Assembly: GCF_007858285.1 (NCBI RefSeq)
Contig: NZ_VFIL01000002.1
Span: 124,001-188,000 of the forward strand
Direction of reading: 5' to 3'
DNA length: 64,000 nt
From: Pseudomonas brenneri
Lineage (GTDB): Bacteria; Pseudomonadota; Gammaproteobacteria; Pseudomonadales; Pseudomonadaceae
Numbering within the stretch: position 1 is the first letter of the stretch; each line of letters opens with the position of its first letter. The notes beneath the pieces were generated by a model, which worked only from the letters and a program-made list of their open reading frames with translations, was not told the origin of the DNA and made no database searches. Positions 17,028 to 25,554 of the stretch are shown here, piece by piece. The position numbers and the translations under genes were made by a program.

Positions 17028-18185
17028 TCAAGGCAGCGGGTTATTCGGCTTGTAGTCCTTAAGCAACAAATACGTACTCCACCCCCACCAATCATTGGTC
17101 CACTGCTTGTCATTCAGGTTGTTGACGTCCTTGCGCCGCAGCACCTTGTCGCCTTCGGCCTTGAACAATGGCGAAAAGTTATTTGCCGGGTTGTTCGCCG
17201 CATTCAGGTCCGGCACATGCAGCGGTGCCTTGAACGTGGCTGGGGAGGGCGCGATACCGCTGATGTACGCGTCGAATATCTCGTCGGCCGAAGCCTGCAC
17301 GGCACGCTTGACCTGGGTGCGGTTGGCGGCATCGTTGCTATCGAAATAGCGCTTGTCACCATAGGCATGCCACTCATCGCCCAGGGCGTTGCGCACGTTA
17401 AGCCCGAACTTGCTGTCTTCATCGTGCATAAAACGACTGATCAGCGAACCCAATTCACCTGGTGTGACCACCGCCGCCAGTTGCTTGCGCGGGACGCGCA
17501 GGTGGCCCGCAGAAAACAGATCGGTCAAAAAGTGATCGGCAAAGCTGTTCATGGCGTAGGCCAATTCCAATTGCTGATCACTGCCGTTCTGGTGAGCCAC
17601 TACCGCTTGTTGCAGGGCGGCAGTATGCCCGGCCAGGTAGGCTGACAGCGCCCATTCACCGAAATGGTCGGCATTGTCGGCCGCCAGCTTCAGATAGCGA
17701 CCCAGTGGCACCATCGCTGATACGACGCTGCCGCCGCCAGTGATACGGTTCCACTCTTCAGACAACGTATCTCCTAATGCATCATAGGCCTCGTGCGGTT
17801 GTTTGCCGTCCTTGATGGCCTGCTTGACTGCATTGATCTCTTTTTGCATGACCGCGAGGATTTGGCCCGCTTCGGCCCGCGATGCCGGCAACGTTGCCAG
17901 CGAGTTGAAGGCCGCGCTAAAGCGTTGCACGCGGTCGGCTGCCGACGCGCCATCGCTGATGGGTTGACCGGGAATGCCGTAGAAATCCCCCCCCAGGGAG
18001 ATGATCTGGCCATAGGTCAGGGCCAGGCCGTTGGGCAGGTGCAACTCGACGTTAGCACCCGGAATAGAGGGTTCTCCCTGCACAAAACGCAGTTGGGTGT
18101 CATCGCCAATGGCGGTGTGCTCGCCGCCCTCGAAGCGCAGGGAAGGGATAGGGTTTTTGATGTTGATCGATTTAAGTTCTGACAT
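17028..18185 (-). CDS. Zinc-dependent phospholipase C-like protein
   Basis: The 385-residue protein contains HFLTDLFSAGH (His218-x3-Asp222-x5-His228). This is the same spacing as the zinc ligands His118, Asp122 and His128 of Bacillus cereus phospholipase C. Other likely ligands are His23 (GEHTAIGD), His174, His187 and the HAYGD motif (His273, Asp277). Such enzymes cleave phosphatidylcholine and similar lipids; a leaderless type is known in P. fluorescens and Legionella. I see no signal peptide or membrane helix, so export would need a special route or cell lysis. AAGGAGCTAAC precedes the ATG. A LexA box lies about 40 bases upstream. The exact substrate is not shown by sequence. Confidence 0.75.
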   Translation of the reverse strand: MSELKSINIKNPIPSLRFEGGEHTAIGDDTQLRFVQGEPSIPGANVELHLPNGLALTYGQIISLGGDFYGIPGQPISDGASAADRVQRFSAAFNSLATLPASRAEAGQILAVMQKEINAVKQAIKDGKQPHEAYDALGDTLSEEWNRITGGGSVVSAMVPLGRYLKLAADNADHFGEWALSAYLAGHTAALQQAVVAHQNGSDQQLELAYAMNSFADHFLTDLFSAGHLRVPRKQLAAVVTPGELGSLISRFMHDEDSKFGLNVRNALGDEWHAYGDKRYFDSNDAANRTQVKRAVQASADEIFDAYISGIAPSPATFKAPLHVPDLNAANNPANNFSPLFKAEGDKVLRRKDVNNLNDKQWTNDWWGWSTYLLLKDYKPNNPLP

Positions 18186-18224
18186 GTTAGCTCCTTGCTA
18201 TGTCGTAGGACTCTTCCTTATTAA

Positions 18225-18240
18225 CTGTATGTATATACAG
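18225..18240. promoter_or_regulatory. LexA (SOS) box upstream of the phospholipase C-like gene
   Basis: CTGTATGTATATACAG is CTG-N10-CAG with an alternating TA core, matching the proteobacterial LexA consensus. It is centred about 47 bases before the start codon of the minus-strand gene. On that strand GTGACA lies one base before it, so the box would fill the promoter spacer, a normal place for repression. Confidence 0.85.
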
Positions 18241-18325
18241 TTGTCACGAGAATAGAGGAATAATTTCCTACGTCAAGGCGCTCTCTATAAACGAACGCAA
18301 AATCCTGGCAAGCGACGAAATAATA

Positions 18326-18353
18326 TTGACGAACGATTTTATAGTTGTACGAT
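18326..18353 (+). promoter_or_regulatory. Candidate promoter of the galactarate operon
   Basis: TTGACG (18326-18331) and TACGAT (18348-18353) are separated by 16 bases, about 58 bases before the kdgD ATG. The -10 overlaps the TTGTACGA operator candidate, which would suit repression. Confidence 0.5.
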
Positions 18354-18363
18354 GACGTACGAC
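18343..18363. promoter_or_regulatory. Operator candidate for the FadR-type regulator before kdgD
   Basis: AGTTGTACGATGAC (18343-18356) carries TTGTACGA, the exact reverse complement of the motif before the regulator gene. A second GTAC core (CGTACGAC) follows at once, so the region reads as two adjacent half-conserved palindromes. Confidence 0.68.
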
Positions 18364-18411
18364 ATTAACAATAACTGTTCATTGATAGTCTTTACCCAGG
18401 GTGTTCGAATA

Positions 18412-19323
18412 ATGAATCCACAAGAACTGAAGTCCATCCTCTCCCACGGTCTGCTGTCTTTCCCAGTGACCGATTTCAACGCCCAGGGTGATTTCAACCA
18501 GGCGGGCTATATCAAGCGCCTGGAGTGGCTGGCCCCTTACGGCGCCACCGCTCTGTTTGCAGCCGGCGGTACCGGTGAGTTTTTCTCCCTGGCAGCCAGT
18601 GAATATTCCCAAGTGGTGAAAACCGCTGTTGATACCTGCGCCACCAGCGTACCGATTCTCGCCGGTGTTGGCGGCTCCACGCGCCAGGCCATCGAATACG
18701 CCCAGGAGGCCGAGCGCCTGGGGGCCAAGGGCCTGTTGCTGCTGCCGCATTATCTGACCGAAGCCAGCCAGGACGGTGTCGCCGCCCACGTCGAGGCGGT
18801 GTGCAAATCGGTGAAGATTGGCGTGGTGGTCTACAACCGCAACGTCTGCCGCCTGACCGCTCCACTGCTGGAGCGCCTGGCCGAACGTTGCCCGAACTTG
18901 ATCGGCTACAAGGATGGCCTGGGTGATATCGAGCTGATGGTGTCGATCCGTCGCCGTCTGGGTGACCGTTTCAGCTACCTGGGCGGCTTGCCGACCGCAG
19001 AGGTCTACGCCGCTGCCTACAAGGCCCTCGGCGTGCCGGTGTATTCCTCGGCGGTGTTCAACTTCATTCCGAAAACCGCGATGGACTTCTACCATGCAGT
19101 TGCCCGGGAAGATCACGCCACCGTCGACAAGATCATCGATGACTTCTTCCTGCCTTACCTGGACATCCGTAATCGCAAGGCCGGTTATGCCGTGAGCATC
19201 GTCAAGGCGGGCGCAAAAATCGCCGGCTATGACGCAGGCCCGGTGCGTACCCCGCTGACCGATCTGCTGCCGGAAGAGTACGAAGCCCTGGCTGCGCTGA
19301 TCGATAAGCAAGGCGCGCAGTAA
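18412..19323 (+). CDS. kdgD: 5-dehydro-4-deoxyglucarate dehydratase
   Basis: This 303-residue enzyme of the DHDPS/NAL aldolase superfamily dehydrates and decarboxylates 5-keto-4-deoxyglucarate to 2-oxoglutarate semialdehyde. The Schiff-base Lys167 is in IGYKDG and the catalytic Tyr141 in VVYNRN. The GTGEFFS segment (53-59) fits the substrate-carboxylate loop. The start at 18412 ([10 protein letters not shown]) is chosen; a frame open to 18352 would begin inside the operator/promoter. It is the first gene of the operon, ahead of the semialdehyde dehydrogenase that uses its product. Confidence 0.93.
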
Positions 19324-19334
19324 CCCAATAACAA

Positions 19335-19359
19335 AGCCGCTGAGTCATCAGCGGCTTTT
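19335..19359 (+). terminator. Hairpin between kdgD and the dehydrogenase gene
   Basis: AGCCGCTGA-GTCA-TCAGCGGCT is followed by TTT. It lies inside the operon, so it probably trims or attenuates expression and does not end it fully. Confidence 0.75.
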
Positions 19360-19377
19360 TGCGTCAGGAGAAGATTC

Positions 19378-20823
19378 GTGTCCCAAGCCAAGCGTTTTGA
19401 CAACTACATCGGTGGCCAGTGGGTGGCCGGTGCTGACTACTCAAGCAATATCAACCCGTCGGATCTGTCGGATGTCATCGGCGATTTCGCCAAGGCCGAT
19501 CTGGCCCAGGTCAACGCCGCCATCGACGCCGCCCGCGCGGCGTTCCCGGCATGGTCGACTTCCGGCATCCAGGCCCGGCATGACGCACTGGATAAAGTCG
19601 GCAGCGAGATCCTCGCGCGCCGTGAAGAACTCGGCACGCTGCTGGCCCGCGAAGAGGGCAAGACCCTGCCCGAAGCCATTGGCGAAGTGACCCGCGCCGG
19701 CAATATCTTCAAGTTTTTCGCCGGCGAATGCCTGCGTCTGTCCGGTGATTACCTGCCGTCGGTGCGCCCTGGGGTCAATGTCGAAGTCACTCGTGAAGCC
19801 TTGGGCGTGGTGGGCCTGATCACCCCGTGGAACTTCCCGATTGCCATCCCCGCCTGGAAAATCGCCCCGGCCCTGGCCTACGGCAACTGCGTGGTGCTCA
19901 AACCGGCAGACCTGGTGCCCGGCTGTGCCTGGGCCCTGGCAGAAATCATCTCCCGCGCCGGCTTCCCCAGTGGCGTGTTCAACCTGGTGATGGGCAGTGG
20001 CCGAGTGGTCGGTGATGCGCTGGTCAACAGCCCGAAGGTCGATGGCATCAGCTTCACCGGCTCCGTGGGCGTAGGGCGGCAGATCGCGGTCAGTTGCGTG
20101 TCGCGCCAGGCCAAGGTGCAGTTGGAAATGGGCGGCAAGAACCCGCAAATCATCCTCGATGATGCCGACCTCAAGCAGGCCGTCGAGTTGTCGGCGCAGA
20201 GCGCGTTCTACTCCACCGGCCAGCGTTGCACGGCGTCCAGTCGCTTTATCGTGACGGCCGGGATTCATGACCGGTTCGTCGCGGCCATGGCCGAGCGCAT
20301 GCAGTCGATCAAGGTCGGGCATGCCCTGCATGCCGGGACCGATATTGGCCCAGTGGTGTCCCAGGCTCAATTGGACCAGGACTTGAAATACATCGACATC
20401 GGCCAGGGCGAAGGCGCGCGGCTGGTCAGCGGTGGTGGCCTGGTGACCTGCGACACCGAAGGTTACTTCCTGGCGCCGACGCTGTTTGCCGACAGCGAAG
20501 CCGCCATGCGCATCAGTCGTGAAGAAATCTTCGGCCCCGTGGCCAATGTGGTGCGCGTGGCGGACTACGAGGCGGCGCTGGCCATGGCCAATGACACCGA
20601 GTTCGGCTTGTCGGCGGGCATTGCCACCAGCTCGCTCAAATACGCCAACCACTTCAAGCGCCACTCCCAGGCCGGGATGGTGATGGTCAACCTGCCGACG
20701 GCGGGTGTGGATTATCACGTTCCCTTCGGTGGCCGGAAGGGTTCATCCTACGGTTCGCGTGAGCAAGGTCGCTATGCGCAAGAGTTCTACACCGTGGTGA
20801 AAACCAGCTACATCGGCTCATAA
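19378..20823 (+). CDS. 2-oxoglutarate semialdehyde dehydrogenase
   Basis: This 481-residue NAD(P)-dependent aldehyde dehydrogenase has Asn152 (TPWNFP), Glu250 (LEMGGKNP) and nucleophile Cys284 (GQRCTAS), so all catalytic residues are present. Placed right after kdgD, it most likely oxidises 2-oxoglutarate semialdehyde to 2-oxoglutarate, the last step of galactarate/glucarate degradation. It starts with GTG at 19378 behind GTCAGGAGAAG. The pathway role is inferred from position. Confidence 0.92.
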   Translation: MSQAKRFDNYIGGQWVAGADYSSNINPSDLSDVIGDFAKADLAQVNAAIDAARAAFPAWSTSGIQARHDALDKVGSEILARREELGTLLAREEGKTLPEAIGEVTRAGNIFKFFAGECLRLSGDYLPSVRPGVNVEVTREALGVVGLITPWNFPIAIPAWKIAPALAYGNCVVLKPADLVPGCAWALAEIISRAGFPSGVFNLVMGSGRVVGDALVNSPKVDGISFTGSVGVGRQIAVSCVSRQAKVQLEMGGKNPQIILDDADLKQAVELSAQSAFYSTGQRCTASSRFIVTAGIHDRFVAAMAERMQSIKVGHALHAGTDIGPVVSQAQLDQDLKYIDIGQGEGARLVSGGGLVTCDTEGYFLAPTLFADSEAAMRISREEIFGPVANVVRVADYEAALAMANDTEFGLSAGIATSSLKYANHFKRHSQAGMVMVNLPTAGVDYHVPFGGRKGSSYGSREQGRYAQEFYTVVKTSYIGS

Positions 20824-20849
20824 ACCCACCCCCCGTAAAGAGGGGGTTT

Positions 20850-20951
20850 CTGTAGGAGCGAGCTTGCTCGCGAAAAACTTCAGGGCGACACGACCTACCT
20901 GGATGTACGCGTTATCGTTGACGTTTTTCGCGAGCAAGCTCGCTCCTACAA
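20850..20951. repeat. REPIN: two inverted REPs (GTAGGAGC type)
   Basis: CTGTAGGAGCGAGCTTGCTC...GAAAAAC and its inverted copy GTTTTTCGCGAGCAAGC...CTCCTACAAG bracket about 45 bases. It sits inside the galactarate operon, between the dehydrogenase and the permease, and may affect mRNA stability there. Confidence 0.87.
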
Positions 20952-21016
20952 GAGCCAGCGTTACGCAACACACAACCATTACCCGCAAAAAAAATAATTA
21001 GTGGGAGTACATCTAC

Positions 21017-22381
21017 ATGCAAGCGACCAAGCCGACGCACGTCCGTTATTTGATCTTGCTCATGCTGTTCCTGGTGACCACGATCAACTACGCCGACCGT
21101 GCCACCATCGCCATCGCAGGTTCCAGCCTGCAAAAAGACCTCGGCATCGACGCGGTCACCCTCGGTTACATCTTCTCTGCATTCGGTTGGGCCTATGTGG
21201 CCGGGCAAATCCCCGGCGGCTGGCTGCTGGACCGGTTCGGCTCGAAAAAAATCTATGCCCTGAGCATCTTCACCTGGTCGCTGTTCACCGTGCTGCAAGG
21301 CTATGTCGGTGAGTTCGGGGTCTCCACCGCCGTGGTTGCGCTGTTCATGCTGCGCTTTTTGGTCGGCCTGGCAGAAGCGCCTTCCTTTCCCGGTAATGCG
21401 CGGATTGTCGCGGCCTGGTTCCCCACCGCCGAACGCGGTACGGCCTCGGCGATCTTCAACTCGGCGCAGTACTTCGCCACGGTGTTGTTTGCACCGCTGA
21501 TGGGCTGGATCGTCTACAGCTTCGGCTGGCAGCATGTGTTTATCGTGATGGGTCTGATCGGTATCGTGTTCTCGCTGATCTGGCTCAAAGTGATCTACAG
21601 CCCGCGCCAGCACCCGTTGATCAACGAGGCCGAGTTCAATCACATCGCCGCCAACGGGGCGATGGTCGATATGGATCAGGACAAGGCCAAGGGTAAGAAA
21701 ACCGACGGGCCGAAGTGGGATTACATCCGCCAGTTGCTGACCAATCGCATGATGCTCGGTGTGTACCTGGGCCAGTACTGCATCAACGGCATTACCTACT
21801 TCTTCCTGACCTGGTTCCCGGTGTATCTGGTGCAGGACCGTGGCATGACCATCCTCAAGGCCGGCTTTATCGCCTCGCTGCCAGCGATCTGCGGGTTTAT
21901 TGGCGGTGTCTTGGGTGGGGTTATTTCCGACTACTTGCTGCGCAAGGGCCATTCCCTGACCTTCGCACGCAAGGCGCCGATCATTGCCGGCCTGCTGGTC
22001 TCCAGCAGCATCATTGCCTGCAACTATGTGGACGTGGAATGGATGGTCGTCGGCTTCATGGCCCTGGCCTTCTTCGGCAAAGGCGTTGGCGCACTGGGTT
22101 GGGCGGTGGTGTCCGACACCTCGCCGAAACAGATCGCCGGCCTCAGCGGTGGCTTGTTCAACACCTTTGGCAACCTGGCTTCGATCACCACGCCGATCGT
22201 GATTGGCTACATCATCAGCACCACCGGCTCGTTCAAGTGGGCCCTGGTGTTCGTCGGCGCCAACGCGCTGGTGGCGGTGTTCAGCTATCTGGTGATCGTC
22301 GGTCCGATCAAGCGCGTGGTGCTCAACGAGCCACCGAGCAAAGGCCCCGAGTTGACTAACCTTACCCAAGCGCAATCCTGA
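21017..22381 (+). CDS. MFS sugar-acid transporter (GudP/GarP type)
   Basis: This 454-residue major-facilitator protein has 12 predicted membrane segments. It has the anion:cation symporter family start 'RYLILLMLFLVTTINYADRATIAIAG' and the loop motif 'GGWLLDRFGSKKIY'. The GudP/GarP group imports D-glucarate and D-galactarate. It lies directly before garD (12-base gap), which supports galactarate as substrate; glucarate is possible too. Confidence 0.9.
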   Translation: MQATKPTHVRYLILLMLFLVTTINYADRATIAIAGSSLQKDLGIDAVTLGYIFSAFGWAYVAGQIPGGWLLDRFGSKKIYALSIFTWSLFTVLQGYVGEFGVSTAVVALFMLRFLVGLAEAPSFPGNARIVAAWFPTAERGTASAIFNSAQYFATVLFAPLMGWIVYSFGWQHVFIVMGLIGIVFSLIWLKVIYSPRQHPLINEAEFNHIAANGAMVDMDQDKAKGKKTDGPKWDYIRQLLTNRMMLGVYLGQYCINGITYFFLTWFPVYLVQDRGMTILKAGFIASLPAICGFIGGVLGGVISDYLLRKGHSLTFARKAPIIAGLLVSSSIIACNYVDVEWMVVGFMALAFFGKGVGALGWAVVSDTSPKQIAGLSGGLFNTFGNLASITTPIVIGYIISTTGSFKWALVFVGANALVAVFSYLVIVGPIKRVVLNEPPSKGPELTNLTQAQS

Positions 22382-22393
22382 AGGGGCCGTGCG

Positions 22394-23947
22394 ATGCAGT
22401 TGATTGAACATGCCGACTCGCCGCGCTCCATTCGTTTGCACGAGCGCGACAATGTAGTGATTGTGGTCAATGACCAGGGCGTGCCGGCCGGGACCGAGTT
22501 CCCGGACGGCTTGGTGACCGTGGAGTTCATTCCCCAGAGCCACAAGGTGACCCTGGAAGATATCCCCGAAGGCGGTCAGATTATTCGCTATGGCCAGACC
22601 ATCGGTTACGCCTTGCAGCCGATACCGCGAGGCAGTTGGGTCCAGGAAGATCAGTTGCGCATGCCAACGGCGCCGCCGCTGGACAGCTTGCCGCTGTCCA
22701 CCGAAGTGCCCGAGGCCCAGGCGCCATTGGAAGGTTTTACCTTCGAAGGCTATCGCAACGCGGATGGCACCGTGGGCACGCGCAATATCCTCGGCATCAC
22801 CACCACCGTGCAGTGCGTGACCGGCGTGCTGGACCACGCGGTCAAGCGCATCAAGGACGAGTTGCTGCCCAAGTACCCGCATGTCGATGACGTGGTGGCC
22901 CTGACCCACAGCTACGGGTGTGGCGTGGCCATTACCGCCACCGACGCCTATATCCCGATCCGTACCGTGCGTAACCTGGCGCGCAACCCGAACCTGGGTG
23001 GCGAAGCCCTGGTGATCAGCCTGGGCTGCGAGAAACTGCAGGCCGGGCAGGTGATGCACGACAACGACAGCTCGGTGGACCTCAGTGAACCGTGGTTGTA
23101 TCGCCTGCAGGACGCAAGCCATGGTTTCACCGAAATGATCGAGCAGATCATGGAATTGGCCGAAACCCGCCTGAAGAAACTCGACCTGCGCCGCCGCGAA
23201 ACCGTACCGGCGTCGGAGCTGATCCTCGGTATGCAATGTGGTGGCAGTGACGCTTTTTCCGGGATCACGGCCAACCCGGCGCTGGGTTACGCCTCGGACT
23301 TGTTGTTACGGGCGGGGGCGACGGTGATGTTTTCCGAAGTCACCGAAGTGCGCGATGCCATTTACCTGCTGACTTCCCGCGCGGAAAACCAGGATGTTGC
23401 CCGGGAACTGGTGCGGGAAATGGACTGGTACGACCGCTACCTGGCCAAGGGCGAGGCCGACCGCAGCGCCAATACCACGCCGGGCAACAAGAAGGGCGGG
23501 TTGTCGAATATTGTCGAGAAGTCCCTGGGCTCCATCGTCAAATCCGGCAGCAGCGCGATCAATGGCGTGCTTGGGCCTGGCGAACGGTTCAAGGGCAAAG
23601 GCCTGATCTTCTGCGCGACACCGGCCAGCGATTTTGTCTGCGGCACCTTGCAACTGGCGGCGGGGATGAACCTGCATGTGTTCACCACCGGTCGCGGCAC
23701 GCCCTATGGGCTGGCGATGGCGCCGGTGGTGAAGGTCTCGACCCGTACGGAACTGGCGCAGCGCTGGCCGGACCTGATCGATATCGATGCCGGGCGGATC
23801 GCCACTGGCCGTGCAACCATCGAAGAGTTGGGATGGGAGTTGTTCCACTTCTATCTGGATGTGGCCAGCGGCAAGAAGCAGACCTGGGCTGAGAGGCACA
23901 AACTGCACAATGACATTACCTTGTTCAATCCGGCGCCGATCACCTAG
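22394..23947 (+). CDS. garD: Galactarate dehydratase
   Basis: This 517-residue member of the altronate/galactarate dehydratase (UxaA/GarD) family removes water from galactarate to give 5-keto-4-deoxyglucarate. An N-terminal SAF-like domain (about 10-95) is followed by the large catalytic region with '[17 protein letters not shown]', 'HSYGCGVA' and '[21 protein letters not shown]'. With kdgD and the semialdehyde dehydrogenase it completes conversion to 2-oxoglutarate. It ends nine bases from the convergent HAD gene. Confidence 0.94.
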
Positions 23948-23956
23948 GCCTTGGGG

Positions 23957-24667
23957 TTAGGGCAGCGCGCTGATCAATGCCTGCAGATGGGGGTAGACCT
24001 GTTGCGGGCTGGTCGCGCGAAGGATGTGCCCGGACATTGCAGGCATGGGGTGGCGCGTGTAGTAGTCCGCACAGACAAAGCCGTCTACCCAGCCATCGAC
24101 ATACACCTGATGGTCAGAGCGGGCATCTCCGACGATCACGGCCCGGCCCTTGAGCTTGCCGCTCTGGCGCCATTGCCCGACGATTCTGCTCTTGCCGCGC
24201 CCGGGATTTATCAGCGGTGAGGGCCAGGGGCATAGGGCCCGCGAACCGGCCCAGAACAGACGGTTGGCGATCACGTTGTGTGTGTCGATATCCAGCGAGC
24301 GGGCGATGGGGGCGATCCACTCGATGTAGCCGCCGGACAGGATATGCACTTGTGTGCCCTCGCGTTGCAGGTTACGCAGCATCAGCATCAGCATCAGGTC
24401 CGGGTCGAGGCTGCCAATGATCGCGTCGACATAGTGGTTGATATGGCGCTTGCGGATGCGCGGGATCAGCTTGATCAAGGACAGCAGCTCCCAGGTACTG
24501 GCCCGGCCGGCCAACGCCTTGGGCGCCAGCCGTTGCAGTTGCTCCAGCGTAGCCTGGGCGCCGGGGCCGTCGCCAAGCGCCGACTTGATGACTTCCAGGG
24601 TGCTTTCGTGGTTCACCAGAGTCTGGTCAAAGTCGAAGATTACATGGGTTGTGTCAGCTGTGGTCAC
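23957..24667 (-). CDS. HAD-IB family phosphatase
   Basis: This 236-residue haloacid dehalogenase-type phosphatase has motif I DFDQT (Asp nucleophile and Asp acid/base), motif II in 'HILSGGYIEW' and motif III 'VGDARSDHQVYVDG'. It belongs to the SerB-like IB group; the substrate is unknown. Its start overlaps the end of the acyltransferase gene upstream by four bases. Bifunctional proteins that fuse these same two domains exist in other bacteria, so a joint role in phospholipid or phosphomonoester metabolism is plausible. Confidence 0.85.
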   Translation of the reverse strand: MTTADTTHVIFDFDQTLVNHESTLEVIKSALGDGPGAQATLEQLQRLAPKALAGRASTWELLSLIKLIPRIRKRHINHYVDAIIGSLDPDLMLMLMLRNLQREGTQVHILSGGYIEWIAPIARSLDIDTHNVIANRLFWAGSRALCPWPSPLINPGRGKSRIVGQWRQSGKLKGRAVIVGDARSDHQVYVDGWVDGFVCADYYTRHPMPAMSGHILRATSPQQVYPHLQALISALP

Positions 24668-25527
24668 GGGCGTACCTGCTTATCTAGCTGGCGATACTGG
24701 TGTTTATCCTCGCGGGTCCACAGGGTCGCAGCGATACCCAGGTGTTGGGCAATGCGTGCCTGGACCTGGTCGGCAAACGCCTGGCCACTTTGCTGCTCCT
24801 GGCGTTCGAGGCGCTCCAGGTAGGTCATTTCGCAGATGGCCCAGGGCATCATCAGCACACGTAGGAAGCTCGCCAGGCCAGAAGCATGCAGCGGGCTGGC
24901 GACTAGGCCGAAGGGTAAAATCAGGCGTCCGGCCAGCGGCACCACGGGCAAGCCGCGGCTCAACAGCCCCGCGCGAAAGCGATACAAGCCCCGGCCATTG
25001 TTAATGGTCGCTTCGGGGGTGGTGTAAAGCGCGGTGCCTTGTGGGTGGGTGCGCAGTTTATGCAGGTTGCGGGAGAAGGCCTTCTTATCTGCACCGTTCC
25101 AGAACTGCCCACCCGAGCATTTGAGCAGCAGGAAGGCCGTGAAGGCGATAAAACGGTTGTAACCGCTGGACGCCACCAGCGTCGCGCCAGGCATCGCCAG
25201 GATGGCGAACGGGTCAATCACGCTGACGTGATTGGCGGCCACCACGCAGCCGTCGGTGAGAAGGGCGATTTGCCGTGATGAGTGTGTGCAGCGGATCCGG
25301 ATACCCATTATCCCTAGAAGGCCTCGATACATGATGCGTCTGACAGCCAGAGGTAACGGCCAGGCGATCAGACTCACCATGACCATTGATAGCAGGCGCA
25401 GGCCTGCCAGCACGCAGCCAAAGGGCAGGTACAGTGGGCGTAGCCAGCAGGGATAGGCCCAGACTTCCCGGGTGCATAGGCCCGCTACAGAATGAAGGGG
25501 GGCTGGTGGAGGTAGATTGTCTTTCAA
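24664..25527 (-). CDS. Lysophospholipid acyltransferase-like (PlsC family)
   Basis: This 287-residue membrane protein of the 1-acyl-glycerol-3-phosphate acyltransferase family has the catalytic HX4D motif as NHVSVID (about 98-104), a C-terminal-side 'LPVVPLAGRLILP' block, and hydrophobic segments near residues 30-70. The usual EGT(R/S) motif appears as 'TPEATINNG', a clear deviation, so the acceptor may differ from lysophosphatidate. It overlaps the HAD phosphatase by four bases. Confidence 0.8.
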   Translation of the reverse strand: MKDNLPPPAPLHSVAGLCTREVWAYPCWLRPLYLPFGCVLAGLRLLSMVMVSLIAWPLPLAVRRIMYRGLLGIMGIRIRCTHSSRQIALLTDGCVVAANHVSVIDPFAILAMPGATLVASSGYNRFIAFTAFLLLKCSGGQFWNGADKKAFSRNLHKLRTHPQGTALYTTPEATINNGRGLYRFRAGLLSRGLPVVPLAGRLILPFGLVASPLHASGLASFLRVLMMPWAICEMTYLERLERQEQQSGQAFADQVQARIAQHLGIAATLWTREDKHQYRQLDKQVRP

Positions 25528-25554
25528 GGGGGCCTACTCAAGTGATGATGGTCG

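Noticed and set aside
18256..18270. AGGAA-TAAT-TTCCT palindrome upstream of the phospholipase C-like gene
   Set aside because: It is a neat palindrome but short, unique in the window and without a matching known operator.
20912..23236. 774-codon open frame on the minus strand
   Set aside because: It is antisense to the MFS transporter and garD, both with clear family motifs. Long antisense frames are common in GC-rich DNA.
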